DNA of 25,755 bases from a virus: the IMG/VR virus record IMGVR_UViG_3300030419_004779, positions 5,693 to 31,447 of that record. The stretch is one strand, 5' to 3'. Each line of letters opens with the position of its first letter. The stretch's first letter is position 1. The notes under the pieces are model-generated. The model made no database searches. It had not been told where the DNA came from and saw only the letters and a list, made by a program, of their open reading frames with translations. A program made the translations under genes and the position numbers. Shown piece by piece: positions 17,497 to 25,136 of the stretch.

Positions 17497-18299
17497 TGTT
17501 AGGAACATATTTTTACCACGAAATTATAAGAAGAACAATTATTTCCTTTGGTACGTTGTTTAATAGTATTAATATTAAGCATAAGAAAGCTGATGGTACA
17601 ATTCTTGATGATATTAAGGTAGGTCTTTCTTATGGACCTCAACAAAAATATTTGGCAAAGATACAAGAGCAAGCAAATTTAACAAAAGCAGTTGCTATTA
17701 CTCTACCAAGAATGTCTTTTGAAATGAATAATATTCAGTATGATCCAACAAGAAAAACTGGAGTTACTCAGACTTTTAAAGCGAAGGATACTACTGATGA
17801 AAAAATGAAAAAGGTGTATATGCCTGTTCCTTATAATATTGGATTTGAATTAAATATTTTTAGTAAATTGAATGATGATGCATTACAGATTATTGAACAA
17901 ATAATGCCTTATTTTCAACCGTCATTTACATTAACTGTTGATTTAGTAGATGCGATTGGAGAAAAAAGAGATATTCCTGTTATATTGGATAATATATCTT
18001 TCCAAGATGATTATGAGGGAAGTTTTGAAGTAAGAAGGGCACTTATATATACATTGCAATTTACTGCAAAGACATATCTATTTGGTCCAGTTGCTAAGAC
18101 AACTGATGGATTAATTAGGAAAGTTATTGTTGATGAACATACAGGAACAAATACTGCTACTGCTAAACGTGAGATGAGATACACTGTTGTACCAGATCCA
18201 ATTACTGCTGGTCCTGATGATGACTTCGGGTTTACTGATTCTTGGGAAGATTTGGGTGATGGTAAGGATTATAGTCCAACTAGACAAGAGGATATTTAG
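17496..18299 (+). CDS. 15: Tail terminator / sheath stabiliser gp15
   Basis: Hexameric protein that ends the tail tube and sheath and joins the tail to the neck. It aligns along its length with T4 gp15 (272 aa; here 267). Matches are the start MLGTYFYHEIIRRTI; LPRMSFEMNNIQYDP near residue 70 (T4 LPRINLHLVDFSY); the strongly conserved DALQIIEQIMPYFQPSFT near residue 130 (T4 DMFQIVEQILPYFQPHFN); and GLIRKVIVDEH near residue 205 (T4 GLIRTTYTDFH). It starts as TAATG on gp14 and ends 6 bases before gp16. The C-terminus (TDSWEDLGDGKDYSPTR) is acidic and probably flexible. No anomaly is seen. Confidence 0.95.
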   Translation: MLGTYFYHEIIRRTIISFGTLFNSINIKHKKADGTILDDIKVGLSYGPQQKYLAKIQEQANLTKAVAITLPRMSFEMNNIQYDPTRKTGVTQTFKAKDTTDEKMKKVYMPVPYNIGFELNIFSKLNDDALQIIEQIMPYFQPSFTLTVDLVDAIGEKRDIPVILDNISFQDDYEGSFEVRRALIYTLQFTAKTYLFGPVAKTTDGLIRKVIVDEHTGTNTATAKREMRYTVVPDPITAGPDDDFGFTDSWEDLGDGKDYSPTRQEDI

Positions 18300-18305
18300 T
18301 GAGGT

Positions 18306-18737
18306 ATGAAAAATAATTATGCTAGTATTGATAAAGCACTTAACATTGATAGTGATATTGTTGAGGTAGATAAAAAGAGCTCTGAAATAGAAGTTGCACC
18401 AGAAAAATCAAATGGTGAAATTCAAAAGGACTATGAGTATACTCGTGCAAATTTATATTCATTAATTGAAAAGGGGCAAGAAACTCTTAATGGTATAATG
18501 GAACTTGCAGGAGAAAGTGCAAGTCCAAGAGCATATGAAGTTGCTGGACAGATTATCAAATCAGTTGCTGATACGACTGATAAATTAATGGATCTTCAGA
18601 AGAAAGTAAAAGAAGTTGATGAAGAGAATTCGAAAGGTCCAAGTCAAGTTACAAATAATGCATTATTTGTAGGTTCAACATCTGAACTCTCTAAAATGTT
18701 AAAACAGGGATTTTTAGATAATACTCCTAGTAAGTAA
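18306..18737 (+). CDS. 16: Terminase small subunit gp16
   Basis: Regulatory subunit of the DNA packaging motor; T4 gp16 forms rings that recognise DNA and stimulate the gp17 ATPase. The central helical region (residues 38-107: DYEYTRANLYSLIEKGQETL, ASPRAYEVAGQIIKSVAD, TDKLMDLQKKVKEV) and the terminal NNALFVGSTSELSKMLKQG align with T4 gp16 (DYGVVRRNMHF, DSPRHMEVFATLMGQM, NATVFMGSPTELMDEIG). Length is 143 residues against 164 in T4. The first 37 residues are acidic and variable. The start is fixed because a TGA lies in frame 6 bases upstream (18300-18302). GAGG at 18301-18304 ends one base from the ATG, unusually close for a ribosome binding site, so coupling to gp15 may matter. gp17 follows after 7 bases. 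Confidence 0.93.
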   Translation: MKNNYASIDKALNIDSDIVEVDKKSSEIEVAPEKSNGEIQKDYEYTRANLYSLIEKGQETLNGIMELAGESASPRAYEVAGQIIKSVADTTDKLMDLQKKVKEVDEENSKGPSQVTNNALFVGSTSELSKMLKQGFLDNTPSK

Positions 18738-18744
18738 TTGAATT

Positions 18745-20394
18745 ATGTCTGATGATGTTTATCTAGGTAATCCGAACCTAAAAAAAGCAAATACTCCTAT
18801 TGAATTCAGTGAGGAACAAATCATTGAATTCATGAAATGTAAGAATGATCCAGTTTATTTTGCTAAAAATTATATTAAAATTGTTTCTCTAGATGAAGGA
18901 TTAACTCAATTTGATCCCTATGATTTTCAAGAACAATTAATTCGAAATTTTCATGGGAACAGATTTAATATTTGTAAGATGCCACGACAGACTGGTAAAT
19001 CCACTACTGTGGTTGCATATTTATTACATTATGCTGTTTTTAATGATAGTATTAATATAGGTATTCTAGCAAACAAGGCAGCAACTGCTAGAGAACTTCT
19101 TGGTAGATTGCAAACTGCTTATGAAAATTTGCCAAGATGGATGCAACAGGGTATTATATCTTGGAATAAAGGTTCATTGGAGTTAGAAAATGGCAGTAAG
19201 ATATTGGCAGCTTCTACATCTGCGAGTGCTGTCCGAGGCATGTCGTTCAATATCCTCTTCCTCGATGAATTCGCCTTCGTCCCTAATCACGTCGCTGACT
19301 CCTTCTTTGCATCTGTTTATCCTACTATTACTTCTGGTAAGAACACAAAAGTAATTATAGTTTCAACTCCACACGGTATGAATCATTTCTATCGTATGTG
19401 GCATGATGCTGAACGCAGCAAAAATGAGTATATTCCAACTGAAGTTCATTGGAGTCAAGTTCCTGGTAGGGATGAGATATGGAAAGAACAAACCATTGCT
19501 AATACTTCAGAACAACAGTTTAAAGTTGAATTTGAGTGTGAATTTTTAGGTTCTGTTAATACTTTAATAAGTCCGGCAAAACTTAGAAATCTTGTATATG
19601 AAGAACCTAAAAAGAGAAATGCAGGACTTGATATCTATGAGAGTCCAAAAGAAGAACATAATTATATTATTAGTGTTGATGTAGCACGAGGTTTAGGTAA
19701 TGACTATTCTGCATTTATAGTTTTTGATACTACAGAATTTCCTTATAGAGTAGTTGCAAAATATCGGAATAATGAAATTAAACCAATGTTATTCCCAAAT
19801 ATTATACTTGATGTTGCGAAGGGATATAACAATGCTTATGTTTTAGTGGAAGTAAATGATATAGGAGATCAGGTTGCAAGTATTCTTCAATATGATCTTG
19901 AATATGAAAATATTTTAATGGCATCTATGAGAGGTAGAAATGGTCAGATTGTTGGTCAGGGATTTTCTGGTAAGAAAACTCAACTTGGTGTAAGAATGAC
20001 GGCAGCGGTCAAAAAGTTGGGTTGTTCTAATCTAAAAACTCTTTTAGAGGATGATAAATTACTTACTGTTGATTATGATATTATTTCAGAATTAACAACT
20101 TTTGCACAAAAACATAATTCATTTGAGGCAGAAGAAGGATGTAATGATGATTTAGCTATGTGTTTGGTAATTTTTGCTTGGCTTGTACAGCAAGATTATT
20201 TTAAAGAAATGACGGATAATGATGTCCGTAAAAGAATTTATGAGGAGCAGAAAAATCAAATAGAACAAGATATGGCACCATTTGGATTTGTTTCAGATGG
20301 GTTTGAAGATATAGAAAGTTTTACTGATGATGATGGGGATAGATGGCATGTAGATGAGTATGGAGATAGATCTTATATGTGGGATTACATGTAA
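18745..20394 (+). CDS. 17: Terminase large subunit gp17 (ATPase-nuclease)
   Basis: Packaging motor that docks on portal gp20, hydrolyses ATP to pump DNA and cuts the concatemer. Residues 80-87 are the Walker A motif PRQTGKST (Lys85). Residues 170-175 are Walker B ILFLDE with Asp174 and catalytic Glu175. Residues 207-211, STPHG, are the coupling motif III. The RNase H-like nuclease has three acidic sites: Asp312 in SVDVARG, Glu369 in LVEVND and Asp468/469 in CNDDLAM, matching the T4 triad Asp401/Glu458/Asp542. It has 549 residues against 610 in T4, the difference being mainly a shorter N-terminus and linkers. All key residues are present, so it should be active. The acidic C-terminal tail (residues about 505-549) lies after the nuclease. 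Codons 163-187, over Walker B, use C-ending codons unlike the rest of the gene. Confidence 0.97.
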   Translation: MSDDVYLGNPNLKKANTPIEFSEEQIIEFMKCKNDPVYFAKNYIKIVSLDEGLTQFDPYDFQEQLIRNFHGNRFNICKMPRQTGKSTTVVAYLLHYAVFNDSINIGILANKAATARELLGRLQTAYENLPRWMQQGIISWNKGSLELENGSKILAASTSASAVRGMSFNILFLDEFAFVPNHVADSFFASVYPTITSGKNTKVIIVSTPHGMNHFYRMWHDAERSKNEYIPTEVHWSQVPGRDEIWKEQTIANTSEQQFKVEFECEFLGSVNTLISPAKLRNLVYEEPKKRNAGLDIYESPKEEHNYIISVDVARGLGNDYSAFIVFDTTEFPYRVVAKYRNNEIKPMLFPNIILDVAKGYNNAYVLVEVNDIGDQVASILQYDLEYENILMASMRGRNGQIVGQGFSGKKTQLGVRMTAAVKKLGCSNLKTLLEDDKLLTVDYDIISELTTFAQKHNSFEAEEGCNDDLAMCLVIFAWLVQQDYFKEMTDNDVRKRIYEEQKNQIEQDMAPFGFVSDGFEDIESFTDDDGDRWHVDEYGDRSYMWDYM

Positions 20395-20400
20395 GAGCCA

Positions 20401-20431
20401 CTAATTTATAAATATTTCTAGAATAAATTAG
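20401..20431. repeat. Perfect 9-bp inverted repeat around the gp18 late promoter
   Basis: CTAATTTAT at 20401-20409 and ATAAATTAG at 20423-20431 are perfect reverse complements separated by 13 bases. The left arm overlaps the first three bases of the TATAAATA element (20407-20414), and the right arm would fall in the early transcribed leader. It could be an operator-like site, a cruciform, or an mRNA hairpin at the end of the gp17 transcript. It is AT-only apart from one C/G pair, and there is no T tract, so it is not a standard terminator. Confidence 0.6.
20407..20414 (+). promoter_or_regulatory. T4-type late promoter for gp18
   Basis: Exact TATAAATA in the 57-base gap between gp17 and gp18, ending 37 bases before the gp18 ATG at 20452. 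A separate late promoter for the sheath fits the need for very large amounts of gp18 and gp19. Confidence 0.87.
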
Positions 20432-20437
20432 GATTGC

Positions 20438-20445
20438 GAGGGGAA
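20438..20445 (+). promoter_or_regulatory. Strong ribosome binding site deciding the gp18 start
   Basis: GAGGGGAA lies 6 bases before the ATG at 20452 and is the clearest Shine-Dalgarno sequence in the window. It excludes the upstream TTG at 20434 as start, because that codon lies partly before the binding site, and T4 gp18 likewise begins with only a few residues before SPGI. Confidence 0.8.
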
Positions 20446-20451
20446 TTTAAG

Positions 20452-22629
20452 ATGCCGCTAAATTTAGCATCTCCTGGGATTGTAGTAAGGGAAGTTGATT
20501 TGACATCTGGGAGAATCGATCCCACTTCCGACAGCATAGGAGGAATAGTCGCACCTTTTGCTAAAGGTCCTGTAGAATTACCAACAACAGTTGAGAATGA
20601 GAACGATTTATTAGATACTTTTGGAAAATCTTATGATACAGATAAGCATTTCGAGCATTGGCTAGTTGCTTCATCTTATTTGGCGTATGGAGGAGATCTG
20701 AGAGTTGTACGAGCAGACGATGATGATCTAAAGAATTCAGTTAATACTGGTGCAACTGCAATTAAGATTAAGAGTACTGAACATTATGAGAATCTTGGAT
20801 ATGATGAGAATATTATTAGCAATGTAGTAACTATTGCTAAAAATCCAGGATCTTGGGCCAATGGAATTAGAGTAGGTGTTATTGATTCCAAATGCGACCA
20901 GATTGTAACAGTTGCTTCTGCTACCAATTTTGTAGTTGGTGCCGGACTTACCCAAACTATGGTAGGTAAGGTTAATGTTTCAGCAGGAACAACATCTGCA
21001 TTTGATGGATACCTAAAAGGAATTATATGCAATATAAGTGGAACCAATATTGGAGTTAAAGTCCTTTCTCATGTTTCTGCTGCAGGAACTGAAACTGCTG
21101 TAGATTATCAGCCAGGTGGCGCATATCAATTTGATACTACCAATAATGTAACTGTTAGAACTAATGCTGGTATTTCAACAGCTACAACTAGTGTTAGTGG
21201 AAGTTTAGATTATTTCGATCAACAGAAACTTGCAACTGCAACTGCAACTGTTGGTGGTGCAACAACAACTACTACTGTTAACTGGAATAACCTTGCAGAA
21301 CGTCCAGGTACTTCAGATTATGCTTCCGCAAGAGGATCAAGATTTGATGAAGTTCATGTTGTTGTAATTGATGGAGATGGAAAAGTTACTGGAAATGCAG
21401 GAACAATTCTTGAGAAGCATTTAAGTCTTTCTAAAGCAAAGGATGCTGAATTCTCTGCAGGTTCTCCTTCTTATTGGAGAAAATATCTGAAGAGTAATTC
21501 AGATTATATCTTCGGTGGAAGTGGTCCAGCTGGACTTACAACTGGTGGATTTGCTGCTGGTGGATTTACTCAGACAACTGATAATACATGGGATCAGGAT
21601 GCTGAAGGTATTATCTTTGGTGGAACAGGAACACAGAATTATACTTTCCAAGGTGGAGTTAATTATGATGGAACAAATGATCTTACGGCATCTGGAGCAT
21701 TAAGTGCATCTGTTTCTAAATTATCCACTGGATATAAACTTTTTGAAAGTGATAATTATGCTGTAGATTTCTTAATCATGGGATCTGCAAATTATACACA
21801 AGCAAGCGCACAAGCACTTGCTGAACAGTTAATTGCTGTTGCTGATCTTAGAAAAGATTCATTAGCATTTATCTCTCCAAATAGAACTGCATTCTTAACA
21901 GATTCATCTGTTGGATCTGTAACTATTAATAGTGATGAAACAATTACTACTAATGTACTTGCTTTCTATGCATCAATGTCGTCTTCGTCTTATGCAGTAT
22001 TTGATAGTGGATATAAGTACATGTATGATAGGTTCAATAACACATTCCGTTATGTTCCTTTAAATGGAGATATTGCTGGTTGTTGTGCAAGAACTGATTC
22101 TAATAGTTTCCCTTGGTATTCACCAGCAGGAACACAAAGAGGTGCAATTTTAAATGCAGTCAAGTTAGCATACAATCCTACTAAAGCTCAAAGAGATAAA
22201 CTGTATTCCGCAAGAATTAACCCAGTTATTTTCTCTGCTGGTTCTGGAATTGTTCTCTTTGGAGATAAAACTGGACTTGCTAAGGCATCTGCATTTGATA
22301 GAATTAACGTTCGCAGATTGTTTATTTTCCTTGAGAATGCAATTGAATCTGCTGCTAAAGATCAACTCTTTGAATTCAACGATGAAATTACAAGAACTGG
22401 TTTCATAAATATCGTTGATCCTTTCCTTCGTGATGTTCAAGCAAAGAGAGGAATTCAAGATTATGTTCTTGTTTGTGATGAGACAAATAACACTGCTGCA
22501 ATTATTGATAATAATGAATTCATTGCAGATATATACATTAAGCCTGCAAGGTCGATTAACTTCATCGGTCTTACATTTGTCGCCACTAGAACTGGCGTTT
22601 CATTCGAAGAAGTTATCGGTAACGTTTAA
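20452..22629 (+). CDS. 18: Contractile tail sheath protein gp18
   Basis: Sheath subunit that polymerises around the gp19 tube and contracts during injection. The start MPLNLASPGIVVREVDLT corresponds to T4 MTLLSPGIELKE. LLDTFGKSYD, near residue 53, and YLAYGGDLRVVRADDDD, near residue 78, match T4 LVNTFGQP and FLQYGNDLRVVRA. The conserved C-terminal sheath core runs from about residue 500 to the end (PGTQRG, FDRINVRRLFIFLENAIE, FIGLTFVATRTGVSFEEVIG). At 725 residues it is longer than T4 gp18 (659), the excess being in variable surface domains at residues about 130-450. The first and last roughly 20-30 codons are richer in C-ending codons than the middle. It has its own late promoter and strong ribosome binding site, and gp19 follows after 19 bases. 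Confidence 0.96.
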   Translation: MPLNLASPGIVVREVDLTSGRIDPTSDSIGGIVAPFAKGPVELPTTVENENDLLDTFGKSYDTDKHFEHWLVASSYLAYGGDLRVVRADDDDLKNSVNTGATAIKIKSTEHYENLGYDENIISNVVTIAKNPGSWANGIRVGVIDSKCDQIVTVASATNFVVGAGLTQTMVGKVNVSAGTTSAFDGYLKGIICNISGTNIGVKVLSHVSAAGTETAVDYQPGGAYQFDTTNNVTVRTNAGISTATTSVSGSLDYFDQQKLATATATVGGATTTTTVNWNNLAERPGTSDYASARGSRFDEVHVVVIDGDGKVTGNAGTILEKHLSLSKAKDAEFSAGSPSYWRKYLKSNSDYIFGGSGPAGLTTGGFAAGGFTQTTDNTWDQDAEGIIFGGTGTQNYTFQGGVNYDGTNDLTASGALSASVSKLSTGYKLFESDNYAVDFLIMGSANYTQASAQALAEQLIAVADLRKDSLAFISPNRTAFLTDSSVGSVTINSDETITTNVLAFYASMSSSSYAVFDSGYKYMYDRFNNTFRYVPLNGDIAGCCARTDSNSFPWYSPAGTQRGAILNAVKLAYNPTKAQRDKLYSARINPVIFSAGSGIVLFGDKTGLAKASAFDRINVRRLFIFLENAIESAAKDQLFEFNDEITRTGFINIVDPFLRDVQAKRGIQDYVLVCDETNNTAAIIDNNEFIADIYIKPARSINFIGLTFVATRTGVSFEEVIGNV

Positions 22630-22648
22630 TTAAGAGGTTTAACAAAAA

Positions 22649-23260
22649 ATGCCAACACGCAATACTCCAGATCTAAGAACGATCAGTGGGTTTAAAAATA
22701 AACTCACAGGTGGTGGTACACGCCCTAATCTGTTTGAAGTTGTATTAAATTTTCCGACAATCGTTACACAACCTGATGCAGAAAAAACAAGATTTCTTGT
22801 TAAGGCAGCTGCTCTTCCAGCCTCTACAATTGCTCCAGTAGAAGTACCGTTTAGAGGTCGTATTTTTAAAATTGCTGGTGATAGAACCTTTGAAACATGG
22901 ACTGTTACCGTTATTAATGATACTGATTTCGAAATTCGTAATGCTTTTGAAGAATGGATGAATGTAGTTAACCAATTAGACAATGCAACTGGTTTAACGA
23001 ATCCTGATGAATATATGCAAGATGCATTAGTTCATCAATTAGATCGTAGTGCAGGAGAAGGTATACTTACTGCAGCACAAACTTCTATTTTAAGATCTTA
23101 TCAATTCCGTGATATATTCCCAACGAATATTTCTGCAATTGATTTAAGTTATGAATCAACTGATGCTATAGAAGAATTTACTGTGGAATTCCAAGTTCAG
23201 TGGTGGGAAGCTATTAAAGGTGGTGCGTCCGTTGCCTCTAATACTTCTGATATCAGTTAA
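22649..23260 (+). CDS. 19: Tail tube protein gp19
   Basis: Subunit of the inner tail tube through which DNA passes. Residues 25-31 (RPNLFEV) match T4 ARPNLFQV. VKAAALPASTIAPVEVPFRG near residue 51, IAGDRTFETWTVTVINDTDF near residue 74, IFPTNISAIDLSYES near residue 155 and VEFQVQWWEA near the end match T4 KATALPAGIVEKIPVGF, VAGDRTFDDWTVTVMND, LWPTNVGELQLDWDS and LALDYWE. The protein is 203 residues against 163 in T4, with a longer N-terminus (residues 1-24), extra residues around 115-145 and a Ser/Gly tail. AAGAGG at 22632-22637 is a plausible ribosome binding site, 11 bases before the ATG. It is probably co-transcribed with gp18. A weak hairpin lies at 22686-22707 within the first codons. Confidence 0.96.
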   Translation: MPTRNTPDLRTISGFKNKLTGGGTRPNLFEVVLNFPTIVTQPDAEKTRFLVKAAALPASTIAPVEVPFRGRIFKIAGDRTFETWTVTVINDTDFEIRNAFEEWMNVVNQLDNATGLTNPDEYMQDALVHQLDRSAGEGILTAAQTSILRSYQFRDIFPTNISAIDLSYESTDAIEEFTVEFQVQWWEAIKGGASVASNTSDIS

Positions 23261-23270
23261 TAGATCTAGC

Positions 23271-23278
23271 CTAAATAG
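23271..23278 (+). promoter_or_regulatory. Possible degenerate late promoter for gp20
   Basis: CTAAATAG sits in the 43-base gap between gp19 and gp20, 25 bases before the gp20 ATG. It keeps TAAATA but lacks the full TATAAATA register, so it is only a candidate. gp20 could equally be read from the gp18 promoter. Confidence 0.3.
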
Positions 23279-23303
23279 TTAAAAGACGAATTTAAATTAT
23301 AAT

Positions 23304-24941
23304 ATGGCACGACTTTTTGGCTTTTCTATTGGTAAAGAAAAGAAATCATCTTCAATAGTATCCCCCGTTCCTCAGAATAATGAGGACGGGGTTGATAATT
23401 ATATTGCTAGTTCCTTTTATGGTTCTTATGTTGATACTGAAGGTGTTTTTAGAACTGAATTTGATTTAATAAAAAGATATCGTGAAATGGCACTTCATCC
23501 AGAGGCAGATGGTGCTATTGAAGATGTTATAAATGAAGCAATCGTAAGTGATCTATATGATTCACCGATTGAGATTGAACTTTCAAATTTAAATGCTAGT
23601 GATAAATTAAAGAAAATAATTAGAGAAGAATTTAAGAATATTAAAGAGATATTAGATTTTGATTCAAAATCTCATGAAATTTTTAGAAATTGGTATATAG
23701 ATGGAAGAATATATTATTTAAAAGTTATTGATACTAAGAGACCTCAAGATGGAATTCAGGATCTAAGATATATTGATCCTATGAAGATAAGGTTTGTTAG
23801 ACAGGAGAAGAAGAAAAATAAAAATGATTATATGAATATAAAATCAAATAGTGAAGGTGATGTTACAAAAGTAATGTCTCCTGAAATTGATGAATATTTC
23901 ATTTACACACCAAAATCTAGTTATCCCACAGGAACTATAGCAAATAGTGGTGCTGATAAAGGGGTTAAAATTGCAAAAGATTCTATTTCCTATGTTACTT
24001 CTGGTCTTGTAGATAGAAATAAAGGTACTGTTCTTTCATATCTTCATAAAGCAATTAAAGCACTTAATCAATTAAGAATGATTGAAGATAGTCTTGTGAT
24101 TTATAGATTATCAAGAGCACCAGAAAGAAGAATTTTCTATATTGATGTTGGTAATCTTCCAAAGATTAAGGCAGAACAATACCTTAAAGAGGTAATGAGT
24201 CGTTATAGAAATAAATTGGTATATGATGCAAATACTGGTGAAATTCGTGATGATAGGAAATTCATGTCTATGATGGAAGATTTCTGGTTACCACGTAGAG
24301 AAGGTGGTAGAGGAACAGAAATTACAACACTTCCTGGCGGACAAAATCTTGGAGAACTTTCTGATATTGAATATTTCCAGAAGAAACTCTATAGGGCATT
24401 AGGTGTTCCTGAATCTAGAATTGCATCAGATGGTGGATTTAATTTGGGACGTTCATCAGAAATACTACGTGATGAATTAAAATTCTCTAAATTTGTAGGT
24501 CGTTTAAGAAAAAGATTTGCAAATCTCTTTACTGATATGTTGAAGACCCAGCTTATTTTAAAGAATGTTGTAAGTTTAGAAGATTGGGAAACAATTCGTG
24601 AACACATACAATATGACTTCCTATATGATAATCAATTTTCCGAATTGAAGGAAACTGAAATGATGAATGAGAGATTAGGAACTCTTGCTACAGTTGAACC
24701 ATATATTGGTAGATACTTCTCTAATGAATGGGTTCGTAGAAAAGTTCTTCGTCAAACTGATGCCGAGATGGTTGAAATGGATGAACAAATTGAACAAGAA
24801 ATTGCAGATGGTATTATTCCTGATCCTGCAATGATAGATCCCATTACTGGAGAACCATTACCACCAGAGGGTACAATGGATGCACCAAATGCAATCACTA
24901 ATGGGGAATTTGCACAAGATACTAAAAAGGCAGAGCTATAA
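23304..24941 (+). CDS. 20: Portal vertex protein gp20
   Basis: Dodecameric portal that nucleates head assembly and is the docking site for terminase gp17 and neck gp13. Recognised by ALHPEADGAIEDVINEAIVSD (residues 63-83), YIDPMKIRFVRQEKK (about 155-170), a central block HKAIKALNQLRMIEDSLVIY followed by RLSRAPERRIFYIDVG (about 248-286), DFWLPRREGG (about 328-337) and LPGGQNLGELSDIEYFQKKL (about 343-362), regions commonly used as marker sequences for T4-like cyanophages. It has 545 residues against 524 in T4. The C-terminus is acidic and Pro-rich and ends DTKKAEL. Codons 20-30 encode a strong RNA hairpin (23363-23391). The stop codon is overlapped by the late promoter for the head-core genes. 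The call is certain. Confidence 0.97.
   Translation: MARLFGFSIGKEKKSSSIVSPVPQNNEDGVDNYIASSFYGSYVDTEGVFRTEFDLIKRYREMALHPEADGAIEDVINEAIVSDLYDSPIEIELSNLNASDKLKKIIREEFKNIKEILDFDSKSHEIFRNWYIDGRIYYLKVIDTKRPQDGIQDLRYIDPMKIRFVRQEKKKNKNDYMNIKSNSEGDVTKVMSPEIDEYFIYTPKSSYPTGTIANSGADKGVKIAKDSISYVTSGLVDRNKGTVLSYLHKAIKALNQLRMIEDSLVIYRLSRAPERRIFYIDVGNLPKIKAEQYLKEVMSRYRNKLVYDANTGEIRDDRKFMSMMEDFWLPRREGGRGTEITTLPGGQNLGELSDIEYFQKKLYRALGVPESRIASDGGFNLGRSSEILRDELKFSKFVGRLRKRFANLFTDMLKTQLILKNVVSLEDWETIREHIQYDFLYDNQFSELKETEMMNERLGTLATVEPYIGRYFSNEWVRRKVLRQTDAEMVEMDEQIEQEIADGIIPDPAMIDPITGEPLPPEGTMDAPNAITNGEFAQDTKKAEL
23363..23391 (+). other. GC-rich RNA hairpin inside the 5' end of gp20
   Basis: CCCCG (23363-23367) pairs with CGGGG (23387-23391), and TCCTCA (23369-23374) pairs with TGAGGA (23381-23386). 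This gives 11 perfect base pairs with one bulged T (23368) and a 6-base loop GAATAA. It begins 59 bases after the gp20 start. In this AT-rich DNA an 11-bp stem with 8 GC pairs is conspicuous. There is no following T tract, so it is not a typical intrinsic terminator. It may affect translation or RNA processing of gp20. Confidence 0.65.
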
Positions 24942-24944
24942 ATA
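24937..24944 (+). promoter_or_regulatory. T4-type late promoter for the head-core operon
   Basis: Exact TATAAATA, overlapping the gp20 stop codon (24939-24941) and ending 24 bases before the ATG of the gp67-like gene. It would allow the core proteins and protease to be made independently of the portal, which is needed only in 12 copies per head. Confidence 0.85.
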
Positions 24945-24968
24945 GAAGATAGGATTATATTAATTTTT

Positions 24969-25136
24969 ATGGAAGAACTTGTAAACTTGATAGCCACTGA
25001 TTCATCAGCATCTGATGTTAGTGACCAAATTAAGGATATTTTGTATACAAAGGCTGCTGATAAGATTGAAAAATCTCGATCTACAGTTGCTGCTTCTATG
25101 TTTGTTGAACCAGAAACAACCGAGGATTCCGAATAA
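24969..25136 (+). CDS. 67: Prohead core protein gp67-like (55 aa)
   Basis: A 55-residue open frame starting MEELVNLIATDSSASD and ending EPETTEDSE. It lies exactly between gp20 and gp21, where T4 encodes prohead core protein gp67 (80 aa). As in T4 gp67, which starts MEGLIEAIKSND and ends in a long acidic run, the N-terminus is MExLxxxI, the middle is an Ala/Lys/Ile helix (DQIKDILYTKAADKIEKSR), and the C-terminus is acidic, though much shorter. The likely role is a scaffold core component that is cleaved and expelled when gp21 matures the head. It follows a late promoter by 24 bases. AGGA at 24951-24954 is a weak, distant ribosome binding candidate. The stop overlaps the next start as TAATG. 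Confidence 0.8.
   Translation: MEELVNLIATDSSASDVSDQIKDILYTKAADKIEKSRSTVAASMFVEPETTEDSE

Noticed and set aside
20401-20431. Inverted repeat as a rho-independent terminator of gp17
   Set aside because: The stem is AT-rich, the spacer is 13 bases and no T tract follows.
20434-20436. TTG at 20434 as the gp18 start
   Set aside because: The GAGGGGAA binding site at 20438-20445 and the SPGI position in T4 gp18 both point to ATG at 20452.
23363-23391. gp20 hairpin as an intrinsic terminator
   Set aside because: It lies inside an intact, highly conserved coding region and is not followed by a run of T.
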